Shown piece by piece: positions 25,580 to 33,900 of a stretch of DNA of 64,000 bases. Made by a program: the position numbers and the translations under genes. The first letter of the stretch is position 1; each line of letters opens with the position of its first letter. The notes beneath the pieces were generated by a model. That model saw only the letters and a list, made by a program, of their open reading frames with translations. It had not been told where the DNA came from and searched no databases. This DNA comes from Lysobacterales bacterium (GTDB lineage: Bacteria; Pseudomonadota; Gammaproteobacteria; Xanthomonadales; BPKI01): assembly GCA_026005055.1 (NCBI GenBank), contig BPKI01000001.1, positions 930,001 to 994,000 on the forward strand, in the 5' to 3' direction.

Positions 25580-26410
25580 ATGGCCGGGACCCTGTGGGTG
25601 ATCGCGACACCGATCGGAAATCTCGAGGATCTGAGCCCGCGGGCGCGGACGGTCTTGGCGGCGGTGGATGCGGTATTGGCCGAGGATACGCGCCGCACGC
25701 GAGCGCTGCTCGCGAGCGTCGGCATCGAGCGGCCTCTCCTGTCGCTGCACGAGCACAACGAACGAAAGCGAAGCAACGAGGCGCTCGCGCGACTGCAAGG
25801 GGGGGAGAGCCTCGCCCTGGTCAGCGATGCCGGTACTCCGCTGATCTCCGATCCCGGCTTCCGATTGGTGCGAGCCGCTCGCGAGGTCGGTGTGCCGGTG
25901 CGCCCGGTGCCCGGTCCGAGTGCGGCGATCGTCGCGCTCAGCGTCGCCGGCATCCCCTGCGAGCGCTTCTGCTTCGAGGGCTTCCTGCCCGCGGCGCCGA
26001 TTCGGCGCAAGGCGCGGTTGTCCGAGCTCGCCCACGAAACGCGGACGATGGTGTTCTTCGAGGCGCCGCAGCGAATCGAGGCGATGCTTGAGGATGCGAT
26101 GGCCGTCTTCGGCGAACGGCGGCGGGCTTGCCTCGCTCGCGAGCTTTGCAAACTGCACGAGACGCTGCTCGGTCCCGATCTCCTCGCGATCGCCGAACGC
26201 CTACGGCTGGATCCGGAGCAGCGTCTAGGAGAAATGACCTTGGTCGTGGCCGGTCTGGACGAGCCCGAGCCGCGGGCCATGGCCGAAGGCAAGAGGCTCT
26301 ATCGGCTGTTGGCGACCGAGCTGCCGCCGGCGCGAGCGGCGAAGCTCGCGGCGAGTTTCACCGGTCTGCCCCGTGCCTGCTTCTACGGCGGGGATGGCGA
26401 CGGGGATTAG
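25580..26410 (+). CDS. rsmI: 16S rRNA (cytidine-1402-2'-O)-methyltransferase
   Basis: 276 residues from ATG 25580. GTLWVIATPIGNLEDLSPRA and LAEDTRRTRALL are the N-terminal tetrapyrrole-methylase-fold motifs, followed by ALVSDAGTPLISDPG and PGPSAAIVALSVAG, which bind S-adenosylmethionine, and FFEAPQRIEAML. RsmI methylates C1402 in the ribosomal P site, with RsmH (encoded at 43346) methylating the same base on N4, so both modifiers of this nucleotide are in the window. A candidate -10 box lies 30 bases upstream, with a short leader. Confidence 0.96.
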   Translation: MAGTLWVIATPIGNLEDLSPRARTVLAAVDAVLAEDTRRTRALLASVGIERPLLSLHEHNERKRSNEALARLQGGESLALVSDAGTPLISDPGFRLVRAAREVGVPVRPVPGPSAAIVALSVAGIPCERFCFEGFLPAAPIRRKARLSELAHETRTMVFFEAPQRIEAMLEDAMAVFGERRRACLARELCKLHETLLGPDLLAIAERLRLDPEQRLGEMTLVVAGLDEPEPRAMAEGKRLYRLLATELPPARAAKLAASFTGLPRACFYGGDGDGD

Positions 26411-26428
26411 TCGCAAGAAAGGCAACGC

Positions 26429-26468
26429 GCCGTTCGAACTTCCTGCCTGATCGACCATGCCGAACGGC
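26429..26468. other. Inverted repeat between rsmI and the CDGSH gene
   Basis: An 8-bp perfect inverted repeat (GCCGTTCG at 26429-26436, CGAACGGC at 26461-26468) is separated by 24 bases. The long loop and lack of a T-run make it a poor terminator; an operator or a chance repeat are both possible. Confidence 0.35.
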
Positions 26469-26493
26469 ACGTCGTAGGCGGACGGGGAGACGT

Positions 26494-26499
26494 TAAGCT
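26494..26499 (+). promoter_or_regulatory. Candidate -10 box for the CDGSH-RND operon
   Basis: TAAGCT lies 31 bases before the CDGSH ATG, matching the spacing of other candidates in the window. No convincing -35. Confidence 0.3.
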
Positions 26500-26530
26500 T
26501 CCGCCTCGTGTCGGGTGTGGAGTCCCATCC

Positions 26531-26767
26531 ATGAGCGAAAGCCAAGCAAGCGGCGAGGGGCCGGTGTGGGTCGCGCTGGAGGCCGGGAAGACCTATTGGT
26601 GGTGCAGTTGTGGTCGTTCGGCGCGGCAGCCTTTCTGCGACGGAAGCCATCGCGGCAGCGGATACCGGCCGCTGGCCTTCACGGCAGAGCGCGACGAGAC
26701 GGTGGCCTTGTGTCGCTGCAAGCGAAGCGCTCAGCCGCCGCGCTGCGACGGCAGTCATCGCCGCTGA
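26531..26767 (+). CDS. CDGSH-type iron-sulfur protein
   Basis: 78 residues carrying two complete CDGSH motifs: CSCGRSARQPFCDGSH at residues 25-40 and CRCKRSAQPPRCDGSH at 61-76. Each motif supplies three cysteines and one histidine to a [2Fe-2S] cluster, as in mitoNEET-type proteins; dual motifs are known in small bacterial members. The last base of its stop is the first base of the efflux adaptor's ATG (TGATG), so the two are translationally coupled. The function is unknown, with redox sensing, electron transfer or cluster donation as possibilities. The first 20 residues are polar, with no export signal, so it should be cytosolic. Confidence 0.9.
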   Translation: MSESQASGEGPVWVALEAGKTYWWCSCGRSARQPFCDGSHRGSGYRPLAFTAERDETVALCRCKRSAQPPRCDGSHRR

Positions 26768-27819
26768 TGCGGGCCGTTCTCCTTTTTCCGGCGGTGCTGC
26801 TCCTCGCCGCCTGCAGCTCGGAGGACCCGGCGGCGGCTCGGGGTGAATCGGCCGTTCCGGTGGTCGCTCGGCGGGTCGAGGCGATCGAGTGGCAGGACAG
26901 CGTCGAGGCGCTCGGCACCGCGCAAGCCAATGAATCGGTCACCATCACCGCCAAAGTCGCCGACGTCGTCACCCAGGTGGCCTTCGAAGATGGTCAGGAG
27001 GTGCAGGCGGGTCAGCTTCTGGTAGCGCTGAGCGATCGCGCCGAGGTGGCGCAGCTTCAGGAGGCCGAGGCCGCCTTGCTCGAAGCCGAGCGGCAGTTCG
27101 AACGCACCCGGGAACTGGTCGAGGCCGGGATGCTCAATCGCTCCGCGCTGGATCAGCAGCAGGCGCTCAGGGACGCCGCGCGCGCCCGTGTGGAGGCGCT
27201 CAGGGCTCGTCTGGCCGATCGCGTGATCACGGCCCCTTTTTCGGGAAGGCTCGGGCTGAGGCGGGTGTCGCCCGGCAGTCTGGTGACGCCTGGAACCGTG
27301 ATCACCACCTTGGACGACATCTCCCGGATCAAGCTCGACTTCTCGGTACCGGAAACCTTTCTCGCCGCGGTCGCGGTCGGCCAGCGCATCAGGGCGCGCT
27401 CGGCTGCCTTTCCCGACCGGAATTTCGAGGGCATCGTGCGCGCCGTGGACTCGCGGGTCGATCCGGTGACCCGCACCTTCGTGGTGCGGGCGGAGCTGCC
27501 CAATCCCGAGGGCCTGCTCAAGCCCGGAATGCTGCTCGTGGTCGCTCTGCTCGGGCCGCCGAGGCGCGCCATCGTGGTACCGGAGCTCGCCGTCTTCCAG
27601 GTCGGTTCGCGCCATTACGCTTTCCGGATCGACGAGGAAACCATGCATGCCGAGCAGCGCGAGCTCGTCCTGGGCGGCCGCCGTCCAGGCTTGGTCGAGG
27701 TGGCGTCGGGTCTGGCCGAGGGTGAGCTGGTGGTGGTCGAGGGTGCGCTCAGGCTGCGGCACGGCAGCCGCGTGGCGCTGGTGGGGGGGGAGGAAACGCC
27801 GGAGGTGCCGGCTTCATGA
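26767..27819 (+). CDS. RND efflux periplasmic adaptor lipoprotein (membrane fusion protein)
   Basis: 350 residues. The lipobox is LAAC at Cys16. Next comes a barrel-sandwich hybrid: SVTITAKVADVVTQVAFEDGQEVQAGQLLVAL and its matching half VITAPFSGRLGLRRVSPGSLVTPG. A helical hairpin lies between (VAQLQEAEAALLEAERQFERTRELVEAG), and the beta-barrel FSVPETFLAAVAVGQRIRARS continues to a C-terminal membrane-proximal domain. The adaptor bridges the inner-membrane pump to an outer-membrane channel. It overlaps the pump gene by 4 bases (ATGA). No outer-membrane factor or local regulator gene is encoded next to it. Confidence 0.93.
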   Translation: MRAVLLFPAVLLLAACSSEDPAAARGESAVPVVARRVEAIEWQDSVEALGTAQANESVTITAKVADVVTQVAFEDGQEVQAGQLLVALSDRAEVAQLQEAEAALLEAERQFERTRELVEAGMLNRSALDQQQALRDAARARVEALRARLADRVITAPFSGRLGLRRVSPGSLVTPGTVITTLDDISRIKLDFSVPETFLAAVAVGQRIRARSAAFPDRNFEGIVRAVDSRVDPVTRTFVVRAELPNPEGLLKPGMLLVVALLGPPRRAIVVPELAVFQVGSRHYAFRIDEETMHAEQRELVLGGRRPGLVEVASGLAEGELVVVEGALRLRHGSRVALVGGEETPEVPAS

Positions 27820-30800
27820 GCCTTTCCGACATTTCGGTACGCCGACCGGTCTTCGCGGCCGTGCTCTCCCTGCTTCTGGTCGTGCTGGGCACGGTCTCTT
27901 TCGGGCGCTTGTCGGTCCGCGAGTTTCCGGACATCGACCGACCGGTGGTTTCGATCGACACGGAATACCGCGGTGCAGCCGCGGCCGTGGTCGAGAGCCG
28001 GATCACGCAACCGCTCGAGGATGCGGTGAGCGGGATCGAGGGGATCGTGCTGATCCGCTCGAGCAGCGAGGCCGGCCGCTCCTCGATCAGCATCGAGTTC
28101 GAACTCGGCCGCGACATCGATGGGGCGGCCAACGACGTGCGCGATGCGGTGGCCAGGGCGCGAGCGCTGCTCCCGACCGAGGCCGAGGCGCCACGGATCG
28201 CCAAGGCCCAAGCCGACGGGGAAGTGATCATGTGGCTCGGGCTGGCCTCCGATCGGCTGAGCACGCTCGAGCTGACCGATTATGCGGAGCGCTACATCAT
28301 CGATCGGCTCGCCAACGTGCCCGGCGTGGCGCGGATTCAGCTCGGCGGCGCACAGCGCTACGCGATGCGCGTGTGGCTTGATCCGGTGGCCTTGGCCGCC
28401 CGCGGGCTCACGGTGAACGACGTCTTCGCCGCCCTCCGGCGCGAAAACGTCGAGCTTCCGGCCGGGCGCATCGAATCGACGACCCGCGATTTCCAGGTGC
28501 GTCTGCTCAGGCCCTATGGAACGCCCGAGGACTTCGCGGCCTTGCCCATCGCGCGCGGGGCCGATGGCCATGTCACCCGACTCGGCGAGGTGGCCAGAGT
28601 CGAGCTCGGCGCCGTCGAGCGGCGCAGTTTGTTCCGCGGCAACGGCCAAGGTTTTCTCGGGCTCGGCGTGATCAAGACCTCGACGGCCAATACGGTCGAG
28701 GTGGCGCGCGGCATCCGCGCCGAGGTGAGCCGTATCGAGCAGGGCTTGCCCCCGGGAATGCGCTTCCTGCCCGCCTTCGATAGCTCCGTCTTCATCGACA
28801 CGGCGATCCGCGAGGTCTACAAGACGCTTTTCATCGCGATCGTGCTGGTGATCGCGGTGATCTGGCTTTTCCTCGGACGGCTGCGGGCGGCCTTGATTCC
28901 CGCGCTCACCGTTCCGATCTGCGTGGTCGCTGCCTTCAGCGCCCTGGACCTGTTCGGCTTCTCGATCAACCTACTCACCCTTCTGGCCTTGGTCCTCTCG
29001 ATCGGGCTGGTGGTGGACGATGCCATCGTCGTGCTCGAGAACTGCCAGCGCCGGGTGGACAGCGGCGAGCCCAGGCTGCTCGCGGCCGATCGCGGCGCCC
29101 GTCAGGTGGCCTTCGCGGTGATTGCCACCACGGCGGTGCTGATCAGTGTCTTCGTCCCGATCGCCTTCTTGGAGGGGGATCTCGGACGCTTGTTCCGCGA
29201 GCTTGCCGTGACCGTGTCGGCGGCGGTGGCGATCTCCTCCGTCGTCGCCCTTTCGCTCGCGCCGATGCTTTGCTCGAAGCTGCTCGTCCCCCGCGTCGCC
29301 GAGCATGGTCTCGCCCGCGGCATGGGAAGCCTGTTCGAGCGCGTCTCGCGGCGCTACGAATCCTTCCTCGCGTCGGTGATCGCTCGGCCCGTCTGGATGG
29401 CGGTCGCACTCCTCGCCACGATGGGCCTGAGTGTATGGCTTTACCGTGCGGTGCCGCGAGAACTCACGCCCAACGAGGACCGGGGGGCCTTTTTCGTTCG
29501 GGTGGTGGCACCTGAGGGAGCCGGCTTCGACTACACGATGAGCAAGATGCTGGAGGTCGAAGCGCGTCTGCTCCCCCTGCTTGAGGAGGGCATCGTCCAG
29601 CGGGTGCTCGTGCGAGTGCCTGGCTTCGGAGGCGGGGTGAGCAGCGAACGCTTCAACAGCGGTACCGCGGTGGTCAATCTCGTTCCCTGGGAGCAGCGCA
29701 GTATCACCACCGACGAGCTCGTCGAGCGGGTTCGGCGCGATCTGGACCAGATCCCGGGAATCCGCGCGATCCCGACGGTGCGGCGGGGACTCGGTCGCGG
29801 AGGAGGGGCGCCGGTTCAGCTGGTGCTCGGTGGCCCCACCTATGAGCAGCTCGTTGAGTGGCGGGACCGGCTGATGCAGGCGATCGAGCAGCGACTGCCC
29901 GGGCTGACCAACCTCGACAGCGACTTCAAGGAGACGGAGCCGCAACTGCACGTCACCATCGATCGCGCGCGCGCAGCCGATCTCGGCGTTTCCGTCGAGG
30001 AGATCGGACTCACGCTCGATGCGCTGATGGGCGGCCGTCGCGCGACCCGCTTCGTGATGGATGGGGAGGAATACGACGTGATCGTCCAGGCGCCGGGTGA
30101 AACCCGGGCCACGCCTCAGGCTCTGGCTCGTTACTTCGTGCGCTCTCAGCGTTCAGGCGAGCTGGTTCCCCTGGCCAACTTGGTCAATGTCCGCGAGATC
30201 GCCGAGCCGAGCCAGTACAACCGTTTCAATCGCATGCGAGCGATCACGATCAGCGCCAATCTGGCGCCCGGTTACCGTCTGGGCGAGGCGATCGAGGATC
30301 TCACGGCCCTCGCCCGCGAGGTCTTGCCCGGGTCGGCGCAGCTCGACTGGGCCGGGGAGTCGCGGGAGTACTTGCGTGCGGGGCGCGAAGTGGTGTTCAC
30401 CTTCGCGCTCGCCCTGCTGATCGTGTTCCTGGTGTTGGCGGCTCAGTTCGAGAGCTTCCTGCACCCGCTGACGATCATGCTCACCGTCCCCCTGGCCGTG
30501 CTCGGCGCCTTGCTCGGCCTCTACCTCGCCGGGGATACCCTGAACCTCTATAGCCAGATCGGAATCGTCATGCTGATCGGTCTGGCAGCGAAGAACGGCG
30601 TCTTGATCGTGGAGTTCGCCAACCAGCTGCGCGATCGGGGACTGTCGGTGCGAGCGGCGATCCTGCAAGCGAGCGCCATCCGTCTGCGGCCGATCGTGAT
30701 GACCAGTCTCGCGACGGTGATGGGTGCTTTGCCGTTGCTCCTCGCGACCGGGGCCGGTTCCGCGAGCCGCGCGACGATCGGTCTGGTGATCGTCAGCGGC

Positions 30801-30950
30801 GTCCTGTTCTCGACGTTGCTCACCCTGTTCGTGGTTCCGACCTTCTACGCCGTGCTCGCGCCCTTCACCCGCTCGCCCGGTGCGGTGGCTCGCGAACTCG
30901 AGGAGGCCGCGCGTCGGCGACCCGAGGAAGTCGCGAAAGATCCCGCCTGA
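27816..30950 (+). CDS. RND multidrug efflux pump, HAE1 family
   Basis: 1044 residues, normal for AcrB-like pumps. MSLSDISVRRPVFAAVLSLLLVVLGTVSFGRL gives the first membrane helix. The periplasmic porter part follows, then membrane helices 2-6, with the proton-relay aspartates in LVVDDAIVVLEN of helix 4. The second half repeats the layout (VFTFALALLIVFLVLAAQFESFLHP, LLIGLAAKNGVLIVEFANQLRDRG). Export of lipophilic compounds such as drugs, bile-salt-like detergents or fatty acids is expected; the specificity is not predictable. The gene stops 8 bases from the convergent sensor gene. Confidence 0.94.
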   Translation: MSLSDISVRRPVFAAVLSLLLVVLGTVSFGRLSVREFPDIDRPVVSIDTEYRGAAAAVVESRITQPLEDAVSGIEGIVLIRSSSEAGRSSISIEFELGRDIDGAANDVRDAVARARALLPTEAEAPRIAKAQADGEVIMWLGLASDRLSTLELTDYAERYIIDRLANVPGVARIQLGGAQRYAMRVWLDPVALAARGLTVNDVFAALRRENVELPAGRIESTTRDFQVRLLRPYGTPEDFAALPIARGADGHVTRLGEVARVELGAVERRSLFRGNGQGFLGLGVIKTSTANTVEVARGIRAEVSRIEQGLPPGMRFLPAFDSSVFIDTAIREVYKTLFIAIVLVIAVIWLFLGRLRAALIPALTVPICVVAAFSALDLFGFSINLLTLLALVLSIGLVVDDAIVVLENCQRRVDSGEPRLLAADRGARQVAFAVIATTAVLISVFVPIAFLEGDLGRLFRELAVTVSAAVAISSVVALSLAPMLCSKLLVPRVAEHGLARGMGSLFERVSRRYESFLASVIARPVWMAVALLATMGLSVWLYRAVPRELTPNEDRGAFFVRVVAPEGAGFDYTMSKMLEVEARLLPLLEEGIVQRVLVRVPGFGGGVSSERFNSGTAVVNLVPWEQRSITTDELVERVRRDLDQIPGIRAIPTVRRGLGRGGGAPVQLVLGGPTYEQLVEWRDRLMQAIEQRLPGLTNLDSDFKETEPQLHVTIDRARAADLGVSVEEIGLTLDALMGGRRATRFVMDGEEYDVIVQAPGETRATPQALARYFVRSQRSGELVPLANLVNVREIAEPSQYNRFNRMRAITISANLAPGYRLGEAIEDLTALAREVLPGSAQLDWAGESREYLRAGREVVFTFALALLIVFLVLAAQFESFLHPLTIMLTVPLAVLGALLGLYLAGDTLNLYSQIGIVMLIGLAAKNGVLIVEFANQLRDRGLSVRAAILQASAIRLRPIVMTSLATVMGALPLLLATGAGSASRATIGLVIVSGVLFSTLLTLFVVPTFYAVLAPFTRSPGAVARELEEAARRRPEEVAKDPA

Positions 30951-30957
30951 GCGAGCG

Positions 30958-33900
30958 TCAAGCGATTCCCTCGCCCTTGGCGTTCTCACGCAACCAGTCG
31001 GCCAGCTGAGCGCCTGGAAGGGGCCGGCCGATGAAGAAGCCTTGGGCCAGATCACAGCCCTGGCGCCGCAGATAGTCGAGCTGCTCGCGGTTCTCGACGC
31101 CTTCGGCGACCACTGCGAGCTCCAGGGTATGAGCCATGGCGATGATGGTGGCGGTGATGGCTTCGTCGTCGGGATCGACGATGAGGTCGCTGACGAAGGT
31201 CTTGTCGATCTTGAGGGTGTCGATCGGCAGTCGCTTGAGATAGGCGAGCGAGGAATAGCCGGTCCCGAAATCGTCGATCGCAAGACGCACCCCCGTCGCC
31301 TTGAGCGCACGCAAGGTGCGGATCGATTGTTCGGGATTGGCCATGACGATCGTTTCGGTGAGCTCGAGCTCGATGCGCTGCCCGGAGGTGCGGGTCTCGG
31401 CGAGGATGCGCGAGAGACGGTGGTCGAGGTCGCCGCGAAGGAGCTGCATGACCGAGACGTTGACCGCCATGCTCAGACGCAGCCCCGTGACCTCGTCGAG
31501 CTGGCGCAGTTGAGCGGTCGCTTCCCTCAGCACCCACTCCCCGATCGGGACGATCAGTCCCGATTCCTCGGCCAGCGGCACGAAGCTCGCCGGGGGCACC
31601 ATCCCGAAATCCGCGCTATGCCACCTGAGCAGCGCCTCGACGCCGCAAATGCGGCCTCGCCTGAGGTCGAGCTTCGGCTGGTAAACGAGCCCGAGCTCGT
31701 TGCGTTCGAGGGCGCGCCGGAGAGCGGCGCCCATGGAGGCGCGGCGCCGGGCCTCGAGATCCATCGCCTCGACGTAGAACTGGTAGGTGTTGCGACCCCG
31801 CTCCTTGGCCTGATACATCGCCGCGTCGGCGCACTTGAGGAGATCGGCGGGCACGTCGCCGTGTTCCGGATAGAGGGCGATGCCGATGGAAGGCGAGATG
31901 ACCACGTCCTGACCCCCATCGAGGGTGAGCGGCTCGCGAAAGGCGTCGAGCACGCGCTCGGCCGTTCGTTCCACTTCGGAGAGATCGCGGACGTCCTCGA
32001 GCACCAGCGTGAACTCGTCCCCGCCGAGGCGAGCGACGGTGTCGCGCTCTCCCGTGATCTGGCGCAGGCGCTCCCCTGCGGCGCGTAACAGGCGGTCCCC
32101 GACCGCGTGACCGAGCGAATCGTTGACGTGCTTGAAGCGGTCGAGATCGAGGAACAAGACCGCGACTCGGCTGCCCTGTCGGCGCGCTCGGGCGATGGCA
32201 TGGGCCAGCCTCTCGCCGAGGAGGGTTCGGTTCGGCAGCCCGGTGAGGGTGTCGTAATTGGCGAGGTAGCGCAGCTCGTGCTCGACTCGCTTGCGATCGG
32301 TGATGTCGGAGAGAACGGTGACGAAGAAGGCGCGCTTTCCCTGAGCATCGAGGACCTCGTGCGCCTCGAGCTCGCAAAGGAACTCGCTCCCGTCCTTGCG
32401 CCGCTGCCAAATCTCGCCATGCCAGTGCCCGTCGGCGGCGAGGCGCTCGCGGAGCCGCCGGCGTTGCTCGGGAGGAAACAGGGGGCCGTCGAGCATCGCG
32501 GCGTCTTCGCCCAGCAGTTCCTCGGCCCCATAGCCCGTGATCCGGGTGAAGGCCGGATTCACCGACACGAAGCGGAAGGCCGGATCGAGAACCGCCACGC
32601 CCTCGCTCATGCAGCGGATCACCTCGGCTGCGATGCGCCGATCGCGCTCGATGCGACGCGCTTCGGTGACGTCGCGGGCGGTGCCGGCCATGCGCAGGGG
32701 CCGACCCTCCGCGTCTCGCTCGACCACCTTGCCGCGGGAGCGCACCCAGATCCAGCGCCCACTCGCGTGGCGGATTCGATGTTCGGACTCGAAAAACTCG
32801 CTCGCTCCAGCGAGATGCTCCGCGAGCAGCCGCTCGACCCTTTCCCGATCCTCGGGGTGGATGGCGTGATGACGCCAACTGTCGCTATCCATGGTTTGTT
32901 CGGATTCCCTGAAGCCAAGCAACAGATCGGCGCCGAGGCGGTAGAAGCGCCCGCGCGCGATGTCCCAGTCCCAGTATTCATCGCCGGAACCCCAAAGCGC
33001 CAAGCGAAGCCGCTGCTCCCGTTCGGCCAGCGCCCGCTCGTGGGCCGCACGCTGCAGTCGGCGACGTCGCTGCACGAGGAAAACCACGCTGGAAAGCAGG
33101 ACGGCGCCGAGGGCGTAAAGCACCTTTGCAGGCCAGCTCGCCCACCACGCCGGCTCCACCGTGATCCCGATGCCCGCGCGGGTGATGCCGAAATCCGTAC
33201 TCTCCGCGATCAGGTCGAAACGGTATTCTCCGGCGGGAAGGTGGCTGAAAGTCGCGGTACGGCCGCGGCCTGCCTCGGTCCAGACGCGATCGAAGCCGCT
33301 GAGCCGCCAGGCGATGCGGTGCTCGGAGAGCCGAGCCGGGTCGATGATTCCGAAATCGAACTGGATCACCGCGGAACTCGCCTTCAGTCGCAGATGATCC
33401 GGAGGCGGTTCGATCTCCACCGCCCGAGAACCCTCTTCCAAGATGCGCACCGCGCGGATCACCAGCGGCGGAGGCTGCTCGCGCCGATCCGGGCGGTCGC
33501 GCCCGATGACGACGCCGGTGATCCCGCCGAAAGCCAAGCGCCCGTCGCTGAGGCGAAGCGCTGCTCCTCCATTGAACTCGAGCTCCTCGAGGCCGTGGCG
33601 GCGGTCGAAGAGATGCCAGCGCCCCGCGGTGGGATCGAAGCGCAGGATACCGACATTGCTCGACAGCCAGAGCTTCCCTTCGGCCTCGAGCAGCGCGTAG
33701 ACGGTGGTGTCGCCGCGGGAGGTCATGAGCGGAGGCAGCACGCGCTCGGCCCGAACGCGATCCTCCTCCATCTGGACGATCCGGAGGAGGCCGCCGTGCG
33801 TGGCCAGCCATCGCCGTCCCTCGCTGTCCTCGAGGAAATCCCGCACGAGCTCGGTGCTGGGCGTGGCGAGCGCCCCGTCCACCTCGAGGCTCACGAAGCG

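Noticed and set aside
26411..26530. RNase P RNA (rnpB) between rsmI and the next gene, where it occurs in some gammaproteobacteria
   Set aside because: Only 120 bases are available and no conserved P RNA elements are visible.
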